Part shown: one piece after another, positions 7,524-16,011 of the stretch
Layout of the letters: each line of letters opens with the position of its first letter
Position numbering within the stretch: the stretch's first letter is position 1
Assembly (NCBI GenBank): GCA_964407405.1
Contig: CAYOVH010000004.1
Location: 1-64,000, forward strand
Reading direction: 5' to 3'
Length of the DNA stretch: 64,000 bases
DNA from: JASLCR01 sp964407405
GTDB taxonomy: Bacteria > Patescibacteriota > Saccharimonadia > Saccharimonadales > Saccharimonadaceae
Program-made: the position numbers and the translations under genes
The notes under the pieces: model-generated
Databases searched by the model: none
What the model saw: only the letters and a program-made list of their open reading frames with translations
Told to the model about the DNA's origin: nothing

Positions 7524-9056
7524 CTAGAGCTCGCGGATGGTTTCGATATTTGCCCCGAGGCTATTGAGGCGATTGGCAAAGTCTTCGTATCCTCGGTTGA
7601 TCGAATACACATCACGCAAGATCGAAACGCCAGGAGTCGCGAGCATAGCCAGCAAGATAACGACCGATGGACGGAGCGCGGGCGGGGCAACGATATCGGC
7701 CGGCTTCCATCTGGTAGGACCGGTAATATACACACGATGAGGATCGACCATCTCGATGTTTGCATTTAGTTTTGACAGCTCAGTGAAATAAATCGCACGG
7801 TTTTCGTAACTCCAGTCATGCACAAGACTGCGACCCTTGGCAATTGTGGCGACGAGGCCAAGGAAGGGGAGATTGTCCATATTGATGCCGGGAAAAGGCA
7901 GACTGTGCAGTTTGTCTTTGGCTGCAGTGAGCTTGGACTGCTTTAGATAGATGTCGACGAGGCGAGTGCGTCCATTACGTGCCTTGTACTCAGGGCTGAG
8001 GTCATATTCGAGCCCCATACTCTCGAGGACTGCAAGCTCGAGCTCCAGAAATTCTATAGGTGCTCTAGTGATGGTGATCTCCGAATGAGTCACTGCGCCA
8101 GCTGCGATGAAGCTCATTGCCTCGATCGGGTCTTCGCTGGGGAAGTACTCTACTGATTGATTGATTGTCTTTTTGCCGCGAATCTTCAGCGTAGTCGTGC
8201 CGATGCCATCGATCTTGACGCCAAGTTTTGTCAGGAAAAAACAGAGGTCCTGCACCATGTAGTTTGGGCTGGCATTGCGAATGATCGTCTCACCCTCGTA
8301 CAATGCGGCGGCCATGATAACATTTTCGGTGACTGTATCGCCGCGCTCAGTGAGGATAATTGCTTTTTTGGGTGCTGTCGGACGCGACAGAGCGTGGTAG
8401 TAGTCGGTGCCAGGCTTTGCTTCAACACTCAGGCCAAAGGCACGCAGCCCGACCATATGCGGCTCGACAGTACGAGTGCCAAGGTCGCACCCACCAGCAA
8501 ATGGTAGCTTGAAGTCCTTATACTGGTGCAGAAGCGGACCAAGAAACATGATAATGCTACGAGTACGCTTGGCAGCTGCGCTATCGATCGTATCAAGGTG
8601 TAGCTTGGCAGGTGGAGTAATCTCGAGGTCTCTGCCGTTGACCCATTTGATCTTGACACCTATACTTTGTAGGACCTCGATGATGCGATTGACTTCCTCG
8701 ATATGAGCCACTCGGCGCAATGTTGTTTTGCCGCGATTGAGCAAGCTGGCGCAGAGCAGAGCAACTGCCGCGTTCTTGCTTGTTTTGACTTCTATCTCAC
8801 CGTGGAGTTTTGTGCCACCGTGTATCCTAAAGTTGATCTTGCCACTGTTGTTGAGCATGACAATATTGCTCGACAGCTCTTCGCTGATGCGCCCGAGCAT
8901 CTCAACACTAAGATTTTGGCCGCCCTTTTCTATGCGGTTGATGGCGCTCTGGGAGGTGCCGATGCGCTTTGCCAGCTCACTTTGCGTCATGCCCTTCGCA
9001 GTGCGATTTTCTTGAATAATTTTTCCAATGCGCTGCTTGTAATCAACCGGCTTCAT
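7524..9056 (-). CDS. murA: XRE helix-turn-helix domain fused to MurA (UDP-GlcNAc 1-carboxyvinyltransferase)
   Basis: MurA transfers enolpyruvate from PEP to UDP-GlcNAc, the first committed step of peptidoglycan synthesis. In this 510-aa protein residues 8-62 are an XRE-type HTH (MTQSELAKRIGTSQSAINRIE) and MurA starts near residue 73. The catalytic Cys is Cys190 in AGGCDLGTRTVEPH, matching the GGC motif of active MurA. Ordinary MurA is about 420 aa, so the N-terminal domain is the extra part. Its promoter lies under a perfect palindrome (9058-9089), suggesting the enzyme may bind its own promoter; that is inference. The start is ATG 9056, six nt after the -10 box. Confidence 0.9.
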   Translation of the reverse strand: MKPVDYKQRIGKIIQENRTAKGMTQSELAKRIGTSQSAINRIEKGGQNLSVEMLGRISEELSSNIVMLNNSGKINFRIHGGTKLHGEIEVKTSKNAAVALLCASLLNRGKTTLRRVAHIEEVNRIIEVLQSIGVKIKWVNGRDLEITPPAKLHLDTIDSAAAKRTRSIIMFLGPLLHQYKDFKLPFAGGCDLGTRTVEPHMVGLRAFGLSVEAKPGTDYYHALSRPTAPKKAIILTERGDTVTENVIMAAALYEGETIIRNASPNYMVQDLCFFLTKLGVKIDGIGTTTLKIRGKKTINQSVEYFPSEDPIEAMSFIAAGAVTHSEITITRAPIEFLELELAVLESMGLEYDLSPEYKARNGRTRLVDIYLKQSKLTAAKDKLHSLPFPGINMDNLPFLGLVATIAKGRSLVHDWSYENRAIYFTELSKLNANIEMVDPHRVYITGPTRWKPADIVAPPALRPSVVILLAMLATPGVSILRDVYSINRGYEDFANRLNSLGANIETIREL

Positions 9057-9092
9057 AACATAGATATATCATATACGATATATCTATGTCAA
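9057..9092 (-). promoter_or_regulatory. murA promoter with overlapping 13-bp palindromic operator
   Basis: On the minus strand, TTGACA (9087-9092), an 18-nt spacer and TATATC (9063-9068) precede the ATG by six nt. A perfect inverted repeat with 13-bp arms (9058-9070 and 9077-9089) around a 6-nt centre covers the -10, the spacer and part of the -35. A dimeric repressor bound here would block RNA polymerase. The XRE domain encoded directly downstream is the obvious candidate ligand. Confidence 0.65.
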
Positions 9093-9107
9093 TACTCTAA
9101 AGCAGTG

Positions 9108-9113
9108 TATAAT
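9108..9113 (+). promoter_or_regulatory. Putative glyA -10 box
   Basis: TATAAT with no good -35. It would start a transcript near 9120 with a 5' leader of about 60 nt ending in the AGGAGAG Shine-Dalgarno of glyA. An ATG seven nt after the box is followed by a stop after two codons (ATG TTG TAG), perhaps a decoy or regulatory mini-ORF. Confidence 0.45.
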
Positions 9114-9179
9114 GATGCATATGTTGTAGTTTCATCACTCATCACTGGCAAGTAGAACTATTTTAAGAGGAGAGTAGAT

Positions 9180-10457
9180 ATGAATGATGATGTGGTGGCA
9201 AAACTTATTGCAGAAGAGACCAAGCGGGAGCAAGATGGTATAGAGCTTATACCAAGCGAGAACTATGTATCTCGTGATGTGTTGACGGCACTTGGGAGTG
9301 TCTTCACCAATAAATATTCTGAAGGGTACCCAGGCAAGCGTTACTATGGTGGGCAGGAATTCACCGATCAGGTAGAACAACTGGCGATTGATCGCGCCAA
9401 GCAGCTTTTTGGTGCAGATCATGCCAATGTCCAGCCGCACTCAGGTGCGCCAGCCAACGAAGCAGTGTACAGTGCCTGGCTCGAGCCAGGTGATACGGTA
9501 CTTGCTATGGACCTCAGCCATGGTGGACATTTGACACACGGAGCACCAGTGACGCGCAGTGCACAGCTGTACAATTTTGTCCGCTACAAGGTAAAAGACA
9601 TCACTACCGGTGAGATCGACTACGATGAGCTGCGCACTCTCGCCAAAAAGCATCAGCCAAAGATTATCTTGGCAGGCTTTTCTGCCTATCCGCGGGAGCT
9701 TGACTACCAGAAGTTTGCTGATATCGCTGGCGAGGTGAACGGCGAGTGTCTATTGATGGCCGACATGGCGCATATTGCCGGCTTGATCGCTGGCGGCGTG
9801 GCTAAAAATCCATTTGATTATGGTTTCCATGTCATCACTTCGACGACACACAAGACGTTGCGCGGCCCGCGTGGCGGGCTGATCCTTTCGCGCGGAAAGG
9901 TTGGCAATCCTCTGAAGAAGCCGGAAAAGACACTTGAAAACATTCCAACCCTGATTGACCGTGCAGTCTTCCCTGGTATGCAAGGTGGTCCGCACATGCA
10001 TGTGATTGCAGCAAAAGCTGTAGCATTTGGCGAAGCACTGAAGCCGGAGTTTAAAGAATACGCGGCACAGATAGTCGAAAATGCTAGTCGTCTAGCCGAT
10101 GAGCTGCAGCAGCGCGGGTTTGTATTGATCGGGGGAGGTACAAGCAACCATCTGATCTTGGCAGATGTGCACAAAAGTTTTGGGATTGATGGCAAGATTG
10201 CCGAAGAAGCTCTCGACAAGATCGGTCTGACACTCAATAAAAATGCTGTGCCAGACGATGAATTGCCGCCGTTTAGACCTAGTGGCATTCGCCTCGGTAC
10301 TCCAGCACTCACGACACGTGGACTGCGCGAAGAGCACATGGCGCAGATCGCGGAGTGGATGAAGCAAGCGCTTGATGTACGAGATGATGAAGCAAAACTC
10401 GACACTCTCCGGGCAGTCGTAAAAATGTTCCTGAAAGACTTTCCGCTACCATATTAA
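9180..10457 (+). CDS. glyA: Serine hydroxymethyltransferase
   Basis: Interconverts serine and glycine with tetrahydrofolate/methylene-THF, using PLP. 425 aa, normal length. The PLP lysine is in STTHKTLRGPRGG. Other signatures are LIPSENYVS, the GYPGKRYYGG substrate motif and ADMAHIAGLIA. The ATG has a good Shine-Dalgarno (AGGAGAG). With folD further along, it supplies one-carbon units. It is divergent from murA, sharing a 123-bp intergenic region. Confidence 0.96.
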   Translation: MNDDVVAKLIAEETKREQDGIELIPSENYVSRDVLTALGSVFTNKYSEGYPGKRYYGGQEFTDQVEQLAIDRAKQLFGADHANVQPHSGAPANEAVYSAWLEPGDTVLAMDLSHGGHLTHGAPVTRSAQLYNFVRYKVKDITTGEIDYDELRTLAKKHQPKIILAGFSAYPRELDYQKFADIAGEVNGECLLMADMAHIAGLIAGGVAKNPFDYGFHVITSTTHKTLRGPRGGLILSRGKVGNPLKKPEKTLENIPTLIDRAVFPGMQGGPHMHVIAAKAVAFGEALKPEFKEYAAQIVENASRLADELQQRGFVLIGGGTSNHLILADVHKSFGIDGKIAEEALDKIGLTLNKNAVPDDELPPFRPSGIRLGTPALTTRGLREEHMAQIAEWMKQALDVRDDEAKLDTLRAVVKMFLKDFPLPY

Positions 10458-10462
10458 AACAT

Positions 10463-10489
10463 ATAAATACCCTATCTCAGGGCATTTAT
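10463..10489. terminator. Bidirectional terminator after glyA
   Basis: ATAAAT-A-CCCT pairs with AGGG-C-ATTTAT around a 5-nt loop, with one mismatch, followed by ATTTCTT. It lies between the 3' ends of glyA and the convergent prepilin gene and could serve both. Confidence 0.6.
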
Positions 10490-10516
10490 ATTTCTTAGGT
10501 ATATCGTAAGCGAGCG

Positions 10517-11020
10517 CTATTGTGTGACGTTTTGGGTTGTCTCGAAGCAGTTTGCAGAGCTATCGCCACCACTCTGATCTGCGGTTGATTGCCAAGCACT
10601 TGTGCTAAAGTCGTATCGAAAGACTTTGAAACCACGGGCAGCTGTGCCAGAGGTAGGAGTTGCACCACTGAAGCATAGCTGTACCTTTACCGTATTACGT
10701 CGTGCATCGCCAGAAGGGGTTGACGCACTAAGGGTTATGCCACTTCCAGTAAGATTTGGCTCGGTGCCTTGCGTAGTAGCATTAAGTTGAGTCGTAATGC
10801 TAGTGCCTGATGCCGGGTAATTACCATAAAGCGCATTGTAGGCTTCTAGTTTTTTAGAGACATTTACAGCAGCTGTGGCTGCGGCAGAATTGTTTCCTCT
10901 TGTCTGTATGCCATTGTATGCCACGATCGTAATCGCTGCCAAGATAGCAATGACGACGATAACGATCAAAAGCTCAACGATAGTAAAGCCACGATATTTA
11001 GATTTGGTACTTGCAAGCAT
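10517..11020 (-). CDS. Type IV prepilin (major-pilin-like)
   Basis: 167 aa. The leader MLASTKSKYRG is cut before FTIVELLIVIVVIAILAAIT, a textbook class III signal with Glu+5. The C-terminal domain is Ser/Thr/Gly-rich with two cysteines (QLCFSG and ANCFET) able to close a D-region disulfide. A GGGGG purine run lies about 8 nt before the ATG. The N-terminal coding DNA is nearly identical to that of the next gene, pointing to duplication of the N-terminal cassette. Confidence 0.9.
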   Translation of the reverse strand: MLASTKSKYRGFTIVELLIVIVVIAILAAITIVAYNGIQTRGNNSAAATAAVNVSKKLEAYNALYGNYPASGTSITTQLNATTQGTEPNLTGSGITLSASTPSGDARRNTVKVQLCFSGATPTSGTAARGFKVFRYDFSTSAWQSTADQSGGDSSANCFETTQNVTQ

Positions 11021-11158
11021 CAGTTAGGCCCCCTAGATGATTATGCTTAGTGATAATGTCTGTAATATACTACAGCGATGCGAAGAGCGCAAGCGGTTTG
11101 AATCAAAATCCCGCGCAAAAGCTGCGCGGGATTGCAGTATCAATCAGTAGGGGTGTGT

Positions 11159-11629
11159 CTATGAGGAGCAGCCAGTGCCAGCTGTTACCTTTACGGCCGA
11201 GCCAGAGCCTGAGTAGTTCCAGTACCATACGTTGGCACCACCTGCGCATGCATAAGCCGATACGACTGAACCATTCTTGGCCGACGCACCATCAAGGCCA
11301 TGAGTGGTAGCATTTGTAGCCGCAATAACTGATGTCGTGCTATCTATGTGTGCCTCGGAAGCAACTGGGGCAGCATCAGCATAGGTGTTAATGGCCGAGC
11401 CATCCGTACCACCAGCTGTGCCAATATATGCTCCTTTGATAGCATTTAAGGCTTCAAACTTCTTTACGATGCTGTTAGCCTGAGCTTGGCCAGAATTTGT
11501 CTTGGCCCTTGTCTGTATACCATTGTACGCCACGATCGTAATCGCTGCCAAGATAGCGATAACCACGATCACAATGAGGAGCTCGACGATAGTGAAGCCA
11601 CGTTGTTTACTTTTGATATTGTTAAGCAT
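11159..11629 (-). CDS. Type IV prepilin (major-pilin-like)
   Basis: 156 aa with leader MLNNIKSKQRG and FTIVELLIVIVVIAILAAIT. The C-terminal domain differs from the neighbouring pilin except for its final Cys pair (YACAGG and GTGCSS). The same GGGGGC element precedes the start, so the pair is probably regulated alike. The gene was likely produced by tandem duplication and C-terminal divergence. Confidence 0.9.
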   Translation of the reverse strand: MLNNIKSKQRGFTIVELLIVIVVIAILAAITIVAYNGIQTRAKTNSGQAQANSIVKKFEALNAIKGAYIGTAGGTDGSAINTYADAAPVASEAHIDSTTSVIAATNATTHGLDGASAKNGSVVSAYACAGGANVWYWNYSGSGSAVKVTAGTGCSS

Positions 11630-11704
11630 TTTAATGCCCCCTATTTAATGGTAGTTTCTATATTTGTAAATATACTACAATGATGAGTAAAGCACAAGAA
11701 GTAT

Positions 11705-13696
11705 CTAGTTTTCTGCGAGGAAGTCGCAACCGGCTAGGCTAAGCCAGCCGTTATTGACGCCTTCTACGACTAGGACCTGACCATTTGGGAGAACGTCAAT
11801 ACGGCCATAGGTGTTAGGATTTGTGACAACACTACAAACGATCTTACCGACAGGTCGATAGCCTGCAGGAAGCGTAGCGATGACTGTGTCACGAGTCACG
11901 GTACCACCTTTAATTAAACCTCGCAGAGATACGATACCATCGGTATTCTTGATGTACTGGGCTGAAGAGTAGGGAGCTGCATACGTGTTCCAGCCAGCAG
12001 CTAGCGACATGGTTGTCCACGTGCCGGTGCCGCTACTTGGATAATACATAGCTTGCATCGACCAGTAGCCGTTACCACCACTTCGATAGTGGACCGTTTT
12101 GTCGGTATTAACATCCATAGAGCCAACGGTGACATTGCCACGAGCTGGATAAATGTCGCGAGTCGTGACAGCATTAAGACTGGGCGGTAGGGCAAAGGCA
12201 GCTACCGTTGAACCCATTGTGCCACCAGCAGCAAGTCCTTGGATAAGCACACGACCGCTTGAATCCTGGGATATTTGAGGTGTTGCAAACTGAGCACCAT
12301 AGCTGGTCCAACTATTTAGACCAGCTATGTTAGTCCACGAGGCTCCATCAGCACGGAAATTGATGCCATTGAGACTAATCCATCCGGTGCTTCCGAGATT
12401 GAACTTGACCTCACCAGTCGGTTCTATATCGATACGCCCTTGGGTGATGCCATTTGTAGCGGGAGCAAAGATCAATTTGGCACTTGGACGATAGCCTGGA
12501 GGTAAGGTGCAAATGACCTCATTGCCAACACCAGTACCGCTTCGTATAAGGCCGCTGAGCGCCACTACATCGAGCTTTGTCTTTGTAAAGGTCGCTGGCG
12601 CAAAAGGCGAGCCGTAGTTTACCCAATTATTTTGTAGGTCGCACGGGATTGTGGATGGTACTGAAGCAGTTGCTTGACCATTTCCAGTGGTCCCATAGCT
12701 ATTCTTTGCTGCTACACGCAGCGTTATGGTGTCGCTTCTCACCGTAGAAATAGTGTAGGAGTTGCTGGTAACAGCGGCCGGGCTTGTATAGGCTCCGCCG
12801 TTGAGGCTATAAGAGACGAGGTATGCTGTTGCGTTTGGTATAGTGTTCCAGTTGAATGTAACACTCGTCGTATTGTCTATGCTATATGATACCGTTGGAG
12901 CAGTAGTCGGTGCTACAGGGTCGGTGTTGATATTATTTTGACGGGTAACTTTGATCGATTCAGTTCGGTTTATATTTTCACCAGCAACACTCTTGCTAAG
13001 AGTAAGTTTTATTTCGGCGGTGTTTGCGGGTATTGTAGGGCCGACAATCGAAGTAAGCTTTGGAGCACCAGTATCTGCCGTAGCATAATAATCAATCGTC
13101 ATACCAGTGACATTATCAGCGAGCTTATCATCTTCAACCTCGCAGTAGTAATTGTCGTAGTCAGGGTGAGTACAGCTTGGCATCTGCCAAGTACCTTGGC
13201 ACCAGTTTCCAGGGTCTGCAATAGTACGCTTTCGTAGAGTGCCGTCTTTGACAAAAAATACTACTGTATTGGTAGCAATAGGATTTTTCGTAATCGCTGA
13301 ACCGCTACACTCAGAGTAACTGACATTATAGGTGTAAATGAGTTTAGGGTTAGTTTTGTTATTTGTCGTAGCTGGTACGGTGAGAATGAGCGTATTCGGA
13401 CTGCTGGAATAGCTAAAATTTGTTGTATCGTCATTGAGCCCGAACGGTGATGTGAGGTTGCTTGTTGTTGTCAGAAATCTTGCACTGGTCAAAATGGTAG
13501 ACTCAATCGTACTAAGCGCATTCTGCGCTTCGTATGTGAGGCTTGACTTCTCGTTCATCTTTAGACTGTCGCCAGTGAGGCTAACGATAAATGCAATAAT
13601 AATTCCAATAAGTAAAACAACCAACGGTGCTACGACGAGCATTTCTATGAGAGTGAAACCTCGTTGGGAAGAGTGACTAATTGGTGTAGACTGCAT
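11705..13696 (-). CDS. Large prepilin-like protein with fibronectin type III-like domain
   Basis: 663 aa from ATG 13696. A class III signal (SQRG followed by FTLIEMLVVAPLVVLLIGI) anchors it to the pilus or membrane. After a pilin-like region of about 250 residues comes an Fn3-like domain (from about VAPTTAPTVSYSI to NGQATASVP). The C-terminal part then has three repeated segments of WNTYAAPY / WTSYGAQF / WVNYGSPF type, each followed by an LPPGYRPSAK- or LPAGYRPVGK-like motif. This is far larger than ordinary pilins and suggests a tip adhesin. The start overlaps the upstream prepilin by 20 bp. Confidence 0.8.
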   Translation of the reverse strand: MQSTPISHSSQRGFTLIEMLVVAPLVVLLIGIIIAFIVSLTGDSLKMNEKSSLTYEAQNALSTIESTILTSARFLTTTSNLTSPFGLNDDTTNFSYSSSPNTLILTVPATTNNKTNPKLIYTYNVSYSECSGSAITKNPIATNTVVFFVKDGTLRKRTIADPGNWCQGTWQMPSCTHPDYDNYYCEVEDDKLADNVTGMTIDYYATADTGAPKLTSIVGPTIPANTAEIKLTLSKSVAGENINRTESIKVTRQNNINTDPVAPTTAPTVSYSIDNTTSVTFNWNTIPNATAYLVSYSLNGGAYTSPAAVTSNSYTISTVRSDTITLRVAAKNSYGTTGNGQATASVPSTIPCDLQNNWVNYGSPFAPATFTKTKLDVVALSGLIRSGTGVGNEVICTLPPGYRPSAKLIFAPATNGITQGRIDIEPTGEVKFNLGSTGWISLNGINFRADGASWTNIAGLNSWTSYGAQFATPQISQDSSGRVLIQGLAAGGTMGSTVAAFALPPSLNAVTTRDIYPARGNVTVGSMDVNTDKTVHYRSGGNGYWSMQAMYYPSSGTGTWTTMSLAAGWNTYAAPYSSAQYIKNTDGIVSLRGLIKGGTVTRDTVIATLPAGYRPVGKIVCSVVTNPNTYGRIDVLPNGQVLVVEGVNNGWLSLAGCDFLAEN

Positions 13697-14066
13697 GGCT
13701 GACCGTTGTTCCGTTAAAAGTGATACTAGAGGTAACAAGTGAGATGTTCGATGATGCACCGTATGGGCAGGTAATAACAACAGATGCTGAGGCGTTGGTT
13801 ATAGTGCCGACAGTTACTGAACTGGAAGTATAAGCTGTGTATGGCGTGGTGCCAATATCCCCACAGGGCTGCTTTGCTGATGATGAATATTGCCGTAGAT
13901 AGGTGTAGGCCAGGTTTGACATCTGTGCGGTGCGGTCAGCACTAGCGTTGCCCTTGAGAGTGTAATTATATAGCTGATACCCTGCAAGGAGAAATATGGT
14001 ACCGATAAACAACGTGATAAGTAGTTCCACTGCCGAAAAACCGGTTTGTCTTGTATCGTTATTCAT
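13677..14066 (-). CDS. Minor prepilin-like protein
   Basis: 129 aa. Leader MNNDTRQTG then FSAVELLITLFIGTIFLLAGY, with Glu+5. Two cysteines (KQPCGDIG and VITCPYG) may form a disulfide. It overlaps the preceding gene (start inside ATGA at 14063-14066) and the following one, so it is translated as part of a three-gene prepilin operon. Confidence 0.8.
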   Translation of the reverse strand: MNNDTRQTGFSAVELLITLFIGTIFLLAGYQLYNYTLKGNASADRTAQMSNLAYTYLRQYSSSAKQPCGDIGTTPYTAYTSSSVTVGTITNASASVVITCPYGASSNISLVTSSITFNGTTVSHAVYTN

Positions 14067-14734
14067 TGCTGGTGCTTACTCTTGATTATATGAATGGCAT
14101 TATCAGTCTCAGTGCGGTAATAGAGGTAAAATCTATCACAGCCTGTACCGCCGTTATCGCAGATCCAGGAACCCCAGAGAGGCGTATAATAAAGGGACGC
14201 GTAGACATACCTGTCAGTAGTAATAATATTCTTGAGCACTGGATCGTTATCAGGGTTGTCTAAATCATACTCGTCATATTGAGTATCAGCTTCAAGGATG
14301 TATATACTGTTGGGCACGGTCCCGTCACAAGTGCTGTTGAACTGTTTCCATAGTGCATCTTTCTCTTTTCCAGGAGCGGTTAACGACTGTGGTGTAGTCC
14401 CTGGAAGACTAGTCAACAGGTTGCTTGGGATTTTGTTCGGAGAATACGCAACTGGTAACTGGCACCCCATCATAAATTTCATCATAGTCGGATCCGGGTA
14501 GGCAAACTTGCCATTAAATGTGGTGCTATAACGTGTAATGGAGACAGGATTTCCTTGATTGTAGAATTGCTCCAACCCGCGCGCGATTGCTTCGGCATCT
14601 CGTCGCCGCTCGCTGTCGCGTGCTTGGGCCTGAAGATTTCCCATTGCGGCCACCCCTAGTCCAAGTAATATTACCATGATAACCATGACGATCATAAGCT
14701 CGATCAAAGTAAACCCTCGCCGCTCAAAATTCAT
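14063..14734 (-). CDS. Minor prepilin-like protein, first of the minor-pilin operon
   Basis: 223 aa from ATG 14734 with leader MNFERRG before FTLIELMIVMVIMVILLGLG. This is followed by a long amphipathic helix (AQARDSERRRDAEAIARGLE), typical of pseudopilins. The start is chosen for its short leader; the frame remains open to 14782. Its stop overlaps the next prepilin. It sits 37 nt after murB in the same direction and may be co-transcribed with it. Confidence 0.85.
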   Translation of the reverse strand: MNFERRGFTLIELMIVMVIMVILLGLGVAAMGNLQAQARDSERRRDAEAIARGLEQFYNQGNPVSITRYSTTFNGKFAYPDPTMMKFMMGCQLPVAYSPNKIPSNLLTSLPGTTPQSLTAPGKEKDALWKQFNSTCDGTVPNSIYILEADTQYDEYDLDNPDNDPVLKNIITTDRYVYASLYYTPLWGSWICDNGGTGCDRFYLYYRTETDNAIHIIKSKHQQ

Positions 14735-14771
14735 AGTATAAGCATAAGCTGTTTTGTGTGTATCGGCAAGT

Positions 14772-15791
14772 CTATAGCTCAAGTGGTTCTTGCTCTATGA
14801 TGATACGAAACGTATCGCGCACTTTGCCAATGATCTCATCTCGTGCGGCAGCGAGGTCAGCAAAGCCTGTTGCAGATTCGTTGATAAGGACGAGCGCATT
14901 TTTGTCATTGATGCGCATGCCGTGGAGTAATTGTCCCTTGAAATCGCATTGTTCAATCAACCAGCCAGTCGGGACTTTATACGACTTGTTGCCTAGATCG
15001 TAGTGCGGCATATCGGGATAGTCATTGAGCAGCTCAGCTAGCTGCCACTGCTCGACTATAGCGTTTTTGAAAAACGAGCCGCTATTTGGCCGTTCGGTCG
15101 GGTCGGGCAGTTTGTCTCTACGGATAGCCATGACGGCATTGCGGATTTCTTCCACAGTATAGATAGTGATATTATGCTCATCAAAATACGACTGCACTGC
15201 CGCATAAAAGGGTGGTTCGGGTGCTGTCTTGTATAGCTGCAATGTCACTGAAGTGATGGCATAGCGGCCTTTACTCTCACCGCGAAAAATACTATTGCGA
15301 TAAGAGAATCCGCAGCCTTCAGAGGTGAATTCAACGAACTGATCATTTTTGATGTCGTACGCCGTTAATTTTATGAAAGTATCTGCCAGCTCCTGCCCAT
15401 AGGCACCGATGTTTTGGACAGGTGCAGCCCCGACGGTGCCGGGAATTGCCGAGAGAGCTTCGATACCAGACAGTCCACGTTCGGTCGTAAATTTGACAGC
15501 ATCATCCCAGACCTCACCGCCACCAAAAGTGATTGTTGTTGAAGACGAATCGTCGGCCTCGACAGTGATACCGCGGATATGGTTGCGGATGATGATGCCA
15601 TCAAAGCCTTCATCATGGGCGAGGGTATTGCTGCCACCGCCGAGGATGACAATGCTTAGTCCTTGGGCTTTTGCGTTGCGGCAAATTGCTGCCATCTCAT
15701 CTGGTGTGGCGGCATCGGCCATGAAGCGCGCTGGTCCACCAAGATGCATTGTCAGATAATTTTTGAGCGGGATGTTTGTGTGAATATCCAT
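14772..15791 (-). CDS. murB: UDP-N-acetylenolpyruvoylglucosamine reductase MurB
   Basis: FAD/NADPH enzyme that reduces the MurA product to UDP-MurNAc. 339 aa. The FAD-binding segment is visible as ILGGGSNTLAHDEGFDG, and IPGTVGAAPVQNIGAYG is the conserved pyrophosphate loop. YRNSIFR and the active-site serine in NSGSFFKN are present. The final catalytic Glu region is INESATGFADL. The ATG lies seven nt after TGcTATACT on the minus strand, so the mRNA is probably leaderless. Confidence 0.93.
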   Translation of the reverse strand: MDIHTNIPLKNYLTMHLGGPARFMADAATPDEMAAICRNAKAQGLSIVILGGGSNTLAHDEGFDGIIIRNHIRGITVEADDSSSTTITFGGGEVWDDAVKFTTERGLSGIEALSAIPGTVGAAPVQNIGAYGQELADTFIKLTAYDIKNDQFVEFTSEGCGFSYRNSIFRGESKGRYAITSVTLQLYKTAPEPPFYAAVQSYFDEHNITIYTVEEIRNAVMAIRRDKLPDPTERPNSGSFFKNAIVEQWQLAELLNDYPDMPHYDLGNKSYKVPTGWLIEQCDFKGQLLHGMRINDKNALVLINESATGFADLAAARDEIIGKVRDTFRIIIEQEPLEL

Positions 15792-15798
15792 TTGCTCC

Positions 15799-15807
15799 AG
15801 TATAGCA
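15799..15807 (-). promoter_or_regulatory. murB extended -10 promoter, leaderless
   Basis: TGcTATACT on the minus strand (hexamer 15799-15804), seven nt from the start codon. No -35 hexamer is recognisable. Confidence 0.6.
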
Positions 15808-15925
15808 CCAATGATGGTATAATTATTGGTAGCGCAAAGGAAAAGTAGCCGATCCCGAATGATCTATTTGTTCGCACGGCTCCAGTGAAAAAACCAAGTT
15901 TTTGTTTCATGAGTGAAGCGCGTTT

Positions 15926-16001
15926 GCACCCGTAGCTCAGCGGATAGAGCACTGGTCTTCGGAACCAGGTGTCGTACGTTCGAATCGTACCGGGTGTACC
16001 A
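15926..16001 (+). tRNA. tRNA-Arg(TCG)
   Basis: 76 nt with encoded CCA. Acceptor GCACCCG pairs with CGGGTGT. Anticodon stem-loop CTGGT-CTTCGGA-ACCAG gives anticodon TCG. T-loop GTTCGAATC. A protein gene begins only 10 nt after the CCA. Confidence 0.93.
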
Positions 16002-16011
16002 GATTGAATTT

